NCBI RefSeq assembly: GCF_026651855.1
Contig: NZ_CP093280.1
Coordinates: 3,388,001 to 3,452,000 of the forward strand
DNA length: 64,000 bases
Origin: Pseudomonas silvicola
GTDB lineage: Bacteria; Pseudomonadota; Gammaproteobacteria; Pseudomonadales; Pseudomonadaceae
Direction of reading: 5' to 3'
A program made the position numbers and the translations under genes. The notes beneath the pieces were generated by a model. That model saw nothing but the letters and a program-made list of their open reading frames with translations, was not told the DNA's origin and did no database searches. Below, in pieces: positions 12,854 through 21,500 of this stretch. How positions within the stretch are numbered: the first letter of the stretch is position 1; every line of letters starts with the position of its first letter.

Positions 12854-12869
12854 CTGGGATTATATACAG
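12854..12869. promoter_or_regulatory. SOS (LexA) box 2
   Basis: On the minus strand CTGTATATAATCCCAG, the second CTG-N10-CAG box, three bases from box 1. The paired arrangement is typical of lexA promoters; the TATAAT within it may be the -10 element. Confidence 0.88.
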
Positions 12870-13031
12870 TATGCGAGGCTTGGCAATCCTGCTTTTGTTG
12901 CCACTCGTCCCCCCGTGTGTTCGGCGCCGTCCAGCGGCCAAGCGATGCGCGCGGGCCAAAGGCCATTGCTGTGTGGTTAAATACGTGACCGGCCAGGCAT
13001 AAAGCGCCCGCCCAGGCTTGACAGGTACATG

Positions 13032-13053
13032 GTTTGAAACGTATGTTTCAAAC
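13032..13053. promoter_or_regulatory. PsrA autoregulatory operator
   Basis: Perfect dyad with 9-bp arms GTTTGAAAC and GTTTCAAAC around GTAT, matching the known PsrA consensus (G/C)AAAC-N2-4-GTTT(G/C). It ends 24 bp before the psrA start codon, a position expected for autorepression relieved by long-chain fatty acids. Confidence 0.85.
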
Positions 13054-13077
13054 AGGTGTTTGTCAGGTGGAAATAGC

Positions 13078-13788
13078 ATGGCCCAGTCGGAAACCGTTGA
13101 ACGCATACTCGACGCTGCCGAGCAGTTGTTCGCGGAAAAAGGTTTTGCCGAAACCTCGTTGCGGCTGATCACCAGCAAGGCCGGGGTCAACCTGGCGGCG
13201 GTGAATTATCATTTCGGTTCCAAGAAGGCCTTGATCCAGGCGGTGTTCTCGCGCTTTCTGGGGCCTTTCTGCATTAGCCTCGAGCGTGAGCTCGAGCGGC
13301 GCCAGGCGCGCCCCGAGCACAAGGCCAGCCTGGAAGAGCTGCTGGAAATCCTGGTGGAGCAGGCCATGGTGGTGCAGCCGCGCAGCGGCAACGACCTGTC
13401 GATCTTCATGCGCCTGTTGGGCCTGGCCTTCAGCCAGAGCCAGGGCCACCTTCGCCGCTATCTGGAAGACATGTACGGCAAGGTATTCCGCCGCTACATG
13501 CTGCTGGTCAACGAGGCCGCGCCGCGCATCCCGCCGCTGGAGCTGTTCTGGCGCGTGCATTTCATGTTGGGGGCGGCAGCGTTCAGCATGTCCGGTATCA
13601 AGGCGCTGCGGGCCATCGCCGAGACCGATTTCGGCATCGACACCTCCATCGAGCAGGTCATGCGCCTGATGGTGCCGTTCCTCGCCGCTGGCATGCGTGC
13701 CGACAGTGGCGTCACCGACGATGCCATGGCTGCGGCGCAATTGCGCCCGCGCAGCAAGTCCACGGCCCCAGCGTTGGCCAAAGCCTGA
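13078..13788 (+). CDS. psrA: TetR-family fatty-acid-responsive regulator PsrA
   Basis: This is a 236-aa TetR protein. The N-terminal HTH is ERILDAAEQLFAEKGFAETSLRLITSKAGVNLAAVNYHFGSKKALIQAVF. The C-terminal half is helical and ligand-binding (LLGLAFSQSQGHLRRYLEDMYGKVFRRYM...). In Pseudomonas, PsrA represses itself and fadBA-type beta-oxidation genes and activates rpoS; long-chain fatty acids release it. Start at 13,078 with AGGTGG upstream; the 20 preceding open codons cover the operator. It is divergent from lexA. Confidence 0.92.
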   Translation: MAQSETVERILDAAEQLFAEKGFAETSLRLITSKAGVNLAAVNYHFGSKKALIQAVFSRFLGPFCISLERELERRQARPEHKASLEELLEILVEQAMVVQPRSGNDLSIFMRLLGLAFSQSQGHLRRYLEDMYGKVFRRYMLLVNEAAPRIPPLELFWRVHFMLGAAAFSMSGIKALRAIAETDFGIDTSIEQVMRLMVPFLAAGMRADSGVTDDAMAAAQLRPRSKSTAPALAKA

Positions 13789-13959
13789 TACAAATGGCGA
13801 TGGGCGCCGCAGGCCGCTTGGGCTAAGCTAGCGGCCCATGCTTACTCCGAATCCGCCGCGCTGCCCTGGCGCCGGCCATTTCCCGTTACCGATGCCACTC
13901 CGTCAGGCCCTGAGCCTGGCGGGGCGGCGTGTGTGCACCCGCGAATCAAGGACTACCTC

Positions 13960-14970
13960 ATGACTTCCCGCCTTCAAGGCTCGTTGATGGTCGATATCGC
14001 CGGTACCTGGCTGACCGCCGAGGACCGTCAACTGCTGCGCCAGCCTGAAGTGGCCGGCCTGATCATCTTTGCCCGCAACATCGAGCATGCCCGTCAGGTG
14101 CGCGAATTGACGGCCTCGATCCGCGCCATTCGCCCGGACCTGATTCTGGCCGTGGACCAGGAGGGCGGCCGCGTGCAGCGCCTGCGCCAGGGCTTCGTGC
14201 GCCTGCCCGCCATGCGTGCGCTGGCTGACAACCCCAATGCCGAATACCTGGCCGAGCAATGCGGCTGGATCATGGCCACCGAAGTGCTGGCCGTGGGCCT
14301 GGACCTGAGCTTCGCCCCGGTGCTGGACCTGGACCACCAGCGCAGCGCGGTGGTGGGCAGCCGGGCGTTCGAGGGCAACCCCGAGCGCGCCACGGCCCTG
14401 GCCGGTGCGTTCATCAAGGGCATGACCGCCGCAGGTATGGCGGCGTGTGGCAAGCATTTCCCTGGCCACGGCTGGGCCGAAGCCGACTCCCACGTGGCCA
14501 TTCCCACCGACGAGCGCAGCCTGGAGCAGATCCGCGCCCTGGACCTGGTGCCGTTCGCCCGCTTGAGCAAGCAGTTGGCGGCGGTAATGCCGGCCCACGT
14601 CATCTACCCGCAGGTCGACAGCCATCCTGCCGGGTTCTCCCGGCGCTGGCTGCAGGACATCCTGCGCGGCGAACTGGGGTTCGACGGGGTGATCTTCAGC
14701 GACGACTTGTCCATGGCCGGGGCGCACGTGGTCGGTGATGCCGCCAGCCGTATCGAGGCGGCGTTGAGCGCTGGCTGCGACATGGGCCTGGTGTGCAACG
14801 ACCGCGCCGCGGCCGAGCTGGCCCTCAGTGCCGCGCAGCGCTTGCAGGTGACGCCTTCGCCGCGTATCGCCGGCATGCGTGGCCAGGCCTTCAGCAACGT
14901 CGAATACCGCCAGCACCCGCGTTGGCTGGAAGCCGTGGGTGCCCTGCGCGATGCCCAGTTGATCGACTGA
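13960..14970 (+). CDS. nagZ: Beta-N-acetylglucosaminidase NagZ
   Basis: This is a 336-aa GH3 enzyme (E. coli 341 aa), cytosolic. It removes GlcNAc from anhydro-muropeptides in peptidoglycan recycling and affects AmpC induction. The motifs seen are AVDQEGGRVQRL, the catalytic His-containing loop CGKHFPGHGWAEADSH, and FSDDLSMAGA, which carries the nucleophile Asp. The ATG at 13,960 (MTSRLQGSLMVDIAG) has AAGGA about 7 bases upstream; the frame is open 9 codons earlier without conservation. Confidence 0.94.
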   Translation: MTSRLQGSLMVDIAGTWLTAEDRQLLRQPEVAGLIIFARNIEHARQVRELTASIRAIRPDLILAVDQEGGRVQRLRQGFVRLPAMRALADNPNAEYLAEQCGWIMATEVLAVGLDLSFAPVLDLDHQRSAVVGSRAFEGNPERATALAGAFIKGMTAAGMAACGKHFPGHGWAEADSHVAIPTDERSLEQIRALDLVPFARLSKQLAAVMPAHVIYPQVDSHPAGFSRRWLQDILRGELGFDGVIFSDDLSMAGAHVVGDAASRIEAALSAGCDMGLVCNDRAAAELALSAAQRLQVTPSPRIAGMRGQAFSNVEYRQHPRWLEAVGALRDAQLID

Positions 14971-15031
14971 TGAGGCGCGGCGCCTGCTCCCCGGCGGGCG
15001 CCCTGTCCCGCAGGGGAGGGTGGGCCTTTGC

Positions 15032-17335
15032 CTAGCGCTTACGCGGCTTGCGGCCCGGCAACGGCTCGAACAGGGCGTCTATGTCCTCGGGCGCAAGTTT
15101 CCAGTCTCCGGCCTCGCGGCCATCGAGAATGCCCGCCGCCAAAGCCGATTTTTCCAGTTGCAGGTGCTGGATCTTTTCTTCCACCGTGCCCCGGGTAATC
15201 AGCTTGTAGACGAACACCGGCTTTTCCTGGCCAATGCGGTACGCACGGTCCGTGGCCTGGTGTTCGGCCGCCGGGTTCCACCAGGGGTCGTAGTGGATCA
15301 CCGTGTCGGCGGCCGTCAGGTTCAGGCCCACGCCACCCGCCTTGAGGCTGATGAGGAAGATCTGCACCTTGCCCTTCTGGAAGTCCTGCACTGGCACGCG
15401 GCGGTTCTTGGTGGCGCCGGTCAGCAGGGCATAGTCGATGCCGCGCTGTTGCAGTTCCTGCTCGATCAGCCCGAGCATGGAGGTGAATTGCGAGAACAGC
15501 AGGATGCGGCGTTTTTCCAGCAGCAATTCCTCGATGATCTCCATCAGGCTGGCAAGCTTGCCCGAACTGCCTCCACGGCTTGGTGGCGTGGCGCTGTTGA
15601 CCAGGCGCAGGTCACAGCACACCTGGCGTAGCTTGAGCAGGGCTTCGAGGATGATGATCTGGCTGCGCGCCACGCCCTTGCGGTTGATCTCTTCGCGCAC
15701 CTTTTTGTCCATGGCCAGGCGCACGGTTTCGTACACGTCGCGTTGGGCTTCGTTGAGTTCCACCCAGTGGGTGATCTCGGTCTTGGCCGGCAGCTCGGTG
15801 GCGACCTGTTCCTTCGTGCGGCGCAGCAGGAACGGCTTGATGCGCGCGTTGAGGTGCTGCAGCCGTTCCTGGTCGCCATGCTTCTCGATAGGCGCCCGGT
15901 AGTCGCGGTTGAACGCTCTGGCGTCGCCTAGCCAGCCTGGCAGCAGGAAGTGGAACAGCGACCACAGCTCGCCCAGGTGGTTTTCCAGCGGCGTGCCGCT
16001 CAGGCACAGGCGCTGGCGTGCCTTGAGCTGGCGAGCCGCCTGGGCAGCCTTGCTGCCTGGGGTCTTGATGTACTGCGCTTCGTCGAGGATCAGCACATGC
16101 AGGGGGACCTTGGCCAGCGCGTCCAGGTCCTTGGGCAGCAGGGCATAAGTGGTCAGCAGCAGGTCGTAATCGAACAGGTGGTCGAAGTGCTTCTTGCGCC
16201 CGGCGCCGTGCAGGGCCGCCACCCGCAGGGTCGGCGCGAAGCGCTGGGCTTCGTCCTGCCAGTTGGGGATCAGGCTGGTGGGCATCACCACCATGGCGGG
16301 GCGGTCCAGGCGCCCGGCGTTCTTCTCGCACAGCAGATGCGCCAGGGTCTGAAGGGTCTTGCCCAGGCCCATGTCGTCAGCGAGGATGCCCCCGACTTCG
16401 AGCTCGCGCATGGCCTGCATCCAGCTCAGGCCCTCGGCCTGGTAGGGGCGCAACGTGGCGGCCAGGTCGGCCGGTGGCGGCGTGGGCTGGGTGCGTATGT
16501 CGCGCAGGCGTTCGGCAAAACCACGCAGGCGCTCGCCACCTTCCCAGCTCAGCGGCAGCTCCTTGAGGGCATTGAGCCGCGTGGCGTCCGGGGTCGGCAG
16601 GCGCAGGCGGGTCTCGCTGGGCTCGTCACGCAGGTAGAAATCGCCCAGAGTCGAGAGCACCGGCTTCAGCCGGCCATAGGGCAGCGCCACCTGCATCAGC
16701 TTGGGCTTGTTGTGCGCCTGGGGGCTGTGGATGGGCACCAGGATCTGCTCGTCATCACGACGCCTGGCCAGTTGGGCCGGGTTGAGCAGTTCAGGGTGGG
16801 TGCGCAGCAGGTTGAGCAGGATCGGCAGCAGGCTCAGGCGTTCGCCATTGATGACGATGCCCAGTTCCAGGTCGAACCAGTCGCGGTCCGGCGCCTCGTC
16901 CACTATCGCGTACCAGTCGTCGACGGGCGTCAGGTCGAAGGCGAAGTCATCCGAATACTCGATTTCCCAGCCTTGCTCACGCAGCATCGGCAGGTCGTTG
17001 AGTACAAAGCGCAGCCAGGCGCTGTCACTGGGCAATTCGAATATGTCGCCAGCGCTTTCCGGCAGCGCCTTGCTCTGCCGGGTAGCGATGCGAAACCCCA
17101 GCGCCTGCAGGGTTTCGCGCAGGGCTTTTTCGCTCAGTGGCTGGCGGGCGACAGGCGACTCGTGGTGGGGGCGGGCGCTTGACACATAGTGACCGGCGTA
17201 GCCATACGCCAGCGCCGCCCGGTGCTGGATGTGCCGCTGCATGCGGCCGTTGCGCGGCTCGAAAGCGCTGAACTCGACGCTGCCCAGCCACAAGCGTGGC
17301 CGGGGCTCGAGGTGTTCCATCAGGTGTTCGGACAT
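15032..17335 (-). CDS. SNF2-family DEAD/DEAH ATPase (intact copy)
   Basis: This is a 767-aa Swi2/Snf2-type ATPase. Residues 1-~260 form a family-specific N-terminal region (SNF2 helicase-associated). The RecA1 lobe has Walker A ADDMGLGKTLQ (about 320), LLTTYALLP, DEAQ box LILDEAQYIK and CLSGTPLENHLGELWSLF. The RecA2 lobe has LLFSQFTSMLGLIE, FLISLKAGGVGLNLTAAD and QATDRAYRIGQ. There is no SWIM zinc finger. Related bacterial enzymes remodel protein-DNA or RNA-polymerase complexes; the substrate here is unknown. The gene lies downstream of mfd. Its first 741 bases are copy 1 of a 1,193-bp tandem duplication, so an identical 5' end also heads the chimeric ORF at 18,528. An in-frame TAA abuts its ATG. 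Confidence 0.88.
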   Translation of the reverse strand: MSEHLMEHLEPRPRLWLGSVEFSAFEPRNGRMQRHIQHRAALAYGYAGHYVSSARPHHESPVARQPLSEKALRETLQALGFRIATRQSKALPESAGDIFELPSDSAWLRFVLNDLPMLREQGWEIEYSDDFAFDLTPVDDWYAIVDEAPDRDWFDLELGIVINGERLSLLPILLNLLRTHPELLNPAQLARRRDDEQILVPIHSPQAHNKPKLMQVALPYGRLKPVLSTLGDFYLRDEPSETRLRLPTPDATRLNALKELPLSWEGGERLRGFAERLRDIRTQPTPPPADLAATLRPYQAEGLSWMQAMRELEVGGILADDMGLGKTLQTLAHLLCEKNAGRLDRPAMVVMPTSLIPNWQDEAQRFAPTLRVAALHGAGRKKHFDHLFDYDLLLTTYALLPKDLDALAKVPLHVLILDEAQYIKTPGSKAAQAARQLKARQRLCLSGTPLENHLGELWSLFHFLLPGWLGDARAFNRDYRAPIEKHGDQERLQHLNARIKPFLLRRTKEQVATELPAKTEITHWVELNEAQRDVYETVRLAMDKKVREEINRKGVARSQIIILEALLKLRQVCCDLRLVNSATPPSRGGSSGKLASLMEIIEELLLEKRRILLFSQFTSMLGLIEQELQQRGIDYALLTGATKNRRVPVQDFQKGKVQIFLISLKAGGVGLNLTAADTVIHYDPWWNPAAEHQATDRAYRIGQEKPVFVYKLITRGTVEEKIQHLQLEKSALAAGILDGREAGDWKLAPEDIDALFEPLPGRKPRKR

Positions 17336-17374
17336 TTAGCTGGCAGACACCTTGTTCATAACCATCGTGCTCAT
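17336..17374 (-). other. 12-codon linker ORF before SNF2 (copy 1)
   Basis: MSTMVMNKVSAS: its ATG overlaps the TGA of the preceding Mfd-derived reading frame (ATGA) and its TAA directly abuts the SNF2 ATG. It is in the same frame as the SNF2 gene. The same unit is at 18,529-18,567 between intact mfd and the chimeric ORF. It could couple translation or be the original N-terminus separated by a nonsense codon. Confidence 0.35.
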
Positions 17375-18528
17375 GAGGCTTTCGGCGCCAGGCGTTCGAA
17401 CAGCGCTTCCAGGGTATTGAAGCGCTCGTCGGCACGTTCCATCGGCACCATGAATTTGAACAGCGTGGCGCCTTCGAATTTGTAGCGGTTGGGCTGACCC
17501 TGAATCAGTTTGATCAATACGAGCGGGTCCACCGGTGTTTCGGCGGCGAACTCGATACGCCCGCCTTGCGGGCCGGCATCGACCTTCTTGATGCCCAGGG
17601 TCTCGGCCTGCAACTTGAGCTGCGTCAGGCGCACCAGGTTCTTGGTTGGCTCGGGCAGCAGGCCGAAGCGGTCGATCATTTCCACCTGCAGGTCCTTGAG
17701 GCCGTCTTCGTCCACCGCCGAAGCGATGCGCTTGTACAGGATCAGCCGGGCGTGCACGTCGGGCAGGTAGTCTTCGGGGATCAGCGCCGGCAGGCGCAGG
17801 CGGGTCTCGCTGGGCTCGTCACGCAGGTAGAAATCGCCCAGAGTCGAGAGCACCGGCTTCAGCCGGCCATAGGGCAGCGCCACCTGCATCAGCTTGGGCT
17901 TGTTGTGCGCCTGGGGGCTGTGGATGGGCACCAGGATCTGCTCGTCATCACGACGCCTGGCCAGTTGGGCCGGGTTGAGCAGTTCAGGGTGGGTGCGCAG
18001 CAGGTTGAGCAGGATCGGCAGCAGGCTCAGGCGTTCGCCATTGATGACGATGCCCAGTTCCAGGTCGAACCAGTCGCGGTCCGGCGCCTCGTCCACTATC
18101 GCGTACCAGTCGTCGACGGGCGTCAGGTCGAAGGCGAAGTCATCCGAATACTCGATTTCCCAGCCTTGCTCACGCAGCATCGGCAGGTCGTTGAGTACAA
18201 AGCGCAGCCAGGCGCTGTCACTGGGCAATTCGAATATGTCGCCAGCGCTTTCCGGCAGCGCCTTGCTCTGCCGGGTAGCGATGCGAAACCCCAGCGCCTG
18301 CAGGGTTTCGCGCAGGGCTTTTTCGCTCAGTGGCTGGCGGGCGACAGGCGACTCGTGGTGGGGGCGGGCGCTTGACACATAGTGACCGGCGTAGCCATAC
18401 GCCAGCGCCGCCCGGTGCTGGATGTGCCGCTGCATGCGGCCGTTGCGCGGCTCGAAAGCGCTGAACTCGACGCTGCCCAGCCACAAGCGTGGCCGGGGCT
18501 CGAGGTGTTCCATCAGGTGTTCGGACAT
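17371..18528 (-). CDS. Chimeric ORF: SNF2 N-terminus fused in frame to Mfd C-terminus
   Basis: This is a 385-aa open frame made by the tandem duplication. Residues 1-247 are identical to the N-terminal region of the SNF2 protein (MSEHLMEHLEPRPRLWLGS ... ETRLRLP). Residues 248-385 are the last 138 residues of Mfd (ALIPEDYLPDVHARLILYKR ... LFERLAPKAS), that is the regulatory D7 region without any helicase motor. The frame is kept across the 13-bp microhomology, which reads LRLP in both parents. It starts with the same initiation context as the SNF2 gene and sits directly behind intact mfd, so it occupies the translated position that SNF2 had before duplication. Whether the product is stable or functional is unknown; a collapsed or expanded assembly repeat is the alternative explanation. 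Confidence 0.6.
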   Translation of the reverse strand: MSEHLMEHLEPRPRLWLGSVEFSAFEPRNGRMQRHIQHRAALAYGYAGHYVSSARPHHESPVARQPLSEKALRETLQALGFRIATRQSKALPESAGDIFELPSDSAWLRFVLNDLPMLREQGWEIEYSDDFAFDLTPVDDWYAIVDEAPDRDWFDLELGIVINGERLSLLPILLNLLRTHPELLNPAQLARRRDDEQILVPIHSPQAHNKPKLMQVALPYGRLKPVLSTLGDFYLRDEPSETRLRLPALIPEDYLPDVHARLILYKRIASAVDEDGLKDLQVEMIDRFGLLPEPTKNLVRLTQLKLQAETLGIKKVDAGPQGGRIEFAAETPVDPLVLIKLIQGQPNRYKFEGATLFKFMVPMERADERFNTLEALFERLAPKAS

Positions 18529-18563
18529 TTAGCTGGCAGACACCTTGTTCATAACCATCGTGC

Positions 18564-21500
18564 TCATGAGGCTTTCGGCGCCAGGCGTTCGAACAGCGCT
18601 TCCAGGGTATTGAAGCGCTCGTCGGCACGTTCCATCGGCACCATGAATTTGAACAGCGTGGCGCCTTCGAATTTGTAGCGGTTGGGCTGACCCTGAATCA
18701 GTTTGATCAATACGAGCGGGTCCACCGGTGTTTCGGCGGCGAACTCGATACGCCCGCCTTGCGGGCCGGCATCGACCTTCTTGATGCCCAGGGTCTCGGC
18801 CTGCAACTTGAGCTGCGTCAGGCGCACCAGGTTCTTGGTTGGCTCGGGCAGCAGGCCGAAGCGGTCGATCATTTCCACCTGCAGGTCCTTGAGGCCGTCT
18901 TCGTCCACCGCCGAAGCGATGCGCTTGTACAGGATCAGCCGGGCGTGCACGTCGGGCAGGTAGTCTTCGGGGATCAGCGCCGGCAGGCGCAGGTTGATCT
19001 CCGGGCCGCCGCCCAGCGGCTGGTCGAGGTTGGGCTGTTCGCCCTTGCGAATGGCCTTCACGGCCCGTTCGAGCATTTCCATGTACAAGGTGAAGCCCAC
19101 GGCCTGGATCTGGCCGCTCTGGCCTTCGCCCAGCAACTCGCCGGCGCCACGGATTTCCAGGTCGTTGGTGGCCAGCACGAAGCCAGCCCCCAGGTCCTGG
19201 GTGTTGGCGATGGCCTCCAGGCGCTTTTCGGCGTCCGGGGTAATCTGCTGGCGGGGCGGGGTCAGCAGGTAGGCGTAGGCCTGGTGGTGGCTGCGCCCCA
19301 CGCGGCCACGCAACTGGTGCAACTGCGCCAGGCCGAACTTGTCGGCACGTTCGATGATGATGGTGTTGGCGCTGGGCACGTCGATGCCGGTCTCGATGAT
19401 GGTCGAGGCGATCAGCACGTTGAAGCGCTTGTGATAGAAGTCGCTCATCACCTGTTCGAGTTCGCGTTCGCGCATCTGCCCGTGGCCGATGCCGATGCGG
19501 GCCTCGGGCACCAGTTCGGCGAGGTCGGCGGCGCACTTCTCGATGGTCTTCACGTCGTTGTGCAGGTAGTACACCTGGCCACCACGCAACAGTTCACGCA
19601 GCAGGGCTTCCTTCACGGTGCTCTTGTTCTGCTCCATGACGAAGGTGCGCACCGACAGGCGCCGGGCTGGCGGGGTGGCGATGATGGACAGGTCGCGCAT
19701 GCCCGACACGGCCATGTTCAAGGTGCGCGGGATAGGCGTGGCGGTCAGGGTAAGAATGTCCACCTCGCTGCGCAGGTTCTTGAGCTGCTCTTTCTGGCGC
19801 ACGCCAAAACGGTGTTCTTCGTCGATGATCACCAGGCCCAGGTTCTTGACCTTGACGTCGTCCTGCAGCAGCTTGTGGGTGCCGATGACGATATCGATCT
19901 TGCCGTCGGCCAACTCGTCCACCGCGGCGCTGACTTCCTTTGCCGACTTGAAGCGGCTCATCACCTCGACCCGCACGGGCCAGTCGGCGAAGCGGTCGCG
20001 GAAGCTGTTGTAGTGCTGTTGGGCAAGCAGGGTGGTGGGCACCAGGATGGCCACCTGGCGGCCGCCGTGCACGGCGATGAACGCCGCGCGCATGGCCACC
20101 TCGGTCTTGCCGAAGCCGACGTCGCCGCACACCAGGCGGTCCATGGGCTTGGGCGCGAGCATGTCCTCGCGCACCGCCTCGATGGCCGATTGCTGGTCGG
20201 GCGTTTCCTCGAACGGAAAGCCGGCACTGAAGGTGGCGTAATCCACGGTAGGGTCGGCGAAGGCGTAGCCTTTGCGTGCCGCGCGCCGGGCGTAGATGTC
20301 CAGCAGTTCGGCGGCCACGTCGCGGACTTGTTCGGCGGCCTTGCGCTTGGCTTTCTGCCAGGTTTCCGAACCCAGGCGGTGCAGCGGCGCCAGGGCGTCG
20401 TCACTGCCGGTGTAGCGGGCGATCAGGTGCAGGTTGGCCACCGGCACGTAGAGCTTGGCGTTCTCGGCGTATTCCAGGGTGAGGAATTCAGCCACCTGGT
20501 TGTCGATTTCCAACGTGGCCAGGCCCAGGTAGCGACCCACGCCGTGGTCGATGTGCACCACCGGCGCGCCTTCGCGCAGTTCGGTGAGGTTCTTGATCAC
20601 CGCGTCGTTGTTGGCGTCGGCGCGCTTTTCGCGGCGCCGGCGCTGCATCACCCGCTGGCCGAACAGCGGGCTTTCGGCGACCAGCGCCAAGGCCGGGTCG
20701 TCCAGCACCAGGCCCTCGTCCAGCGGGGCGATGGTGATGGCCAGGCGGTCCTTGCCGGTGGCGAAGTCGGTCCAGCTGTCCAGGGTCTTGGGTTGCAGTT
20801 TCAGGCGGCCCAGCAGTTCCAGCAGCACCTCGCGGCGGCCCGCCGACTCAGCGGTGAACAGCACGCGGCCGGGGAACTGGTCGAGAAAATTCGACAGCGC
20901 CGCCAGCGGCTGGTTGGCCTTGGCTTCGATGGCCAGGTTGGGCAGCGGCTGGGCCGGGAACCGATCCCGGCCCACGCCCGGTTCGATGTCGGCCTGGCTG
21001 GCGACCACCCGCGGCCATTGCTTGAGCCGTGCGAAGCAGTCCTCCACCGGCAGGAACAGTTCGGCAGGCGGCAGCAGCGGCCGCTGCTTGTCGATGCGGC
21101 GTTCTTCGTAGCGGTTGCGCACGTCGTTCCAGAAATTCTCCGCGGCCTGTTCGATGCCCGGCAGCGAGAACACCTGGGTGTCCTGGGGCAGGTAGTCGAA
21201 CAGGGTGGAGGTTTCTTCGAAGAACAGCGGCAGGTAATACTCGATGCCGGCGGGGGTGATGCCGCTGCTCAGGTCCTGGAAGATCGGCGTGCGGCGGAAG
21301 TCCACGTCAAAGCGTTCGCGAAAGCGCGCCTTGAAGCGGGTGACGGCGTCCTTCTGCAGGGGGAACTCGCGCGCGGGTAGCAGGCGCACCGAGTCGACCT
21401 TGTCGATGGAGCGCTGGGTCTCCGGGTCGAAGGTGCGCAGGGTCTCGATTTCGTCATCGAACAGGTCGATGCGGTAGGGCAGCTTGCTACCCATGGGGAA

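Larger units (their letters stand above)
16595..18980. repeat. Perfect 1,193-bp tandem duplication across the mfd/SNF2 junction
   Basis: Copy 1 is 16,595-17,787 and copy 2 is 17,788-18,980. Each contains the last 417 bases of mfd, the 35-bp junction and the first 741 bases of the SNF2 gene. I saw no mismatch wherever I compared the two. A 13-bp microhomology, CGGCAGGCGCAGG, occurs at 16,595 (in the SNF2 gene), at the copy junction (17,788) and at 18,981 (in mfd). This is the signature of recombination or replication slippage between short repeats. Confidence 0.95.

Noticed and set aside
18759-21380. 873-codon plus-strand frame over mfd
   Set aside because: Shadow of mfd with low-complexity His/Gln/Val composition.
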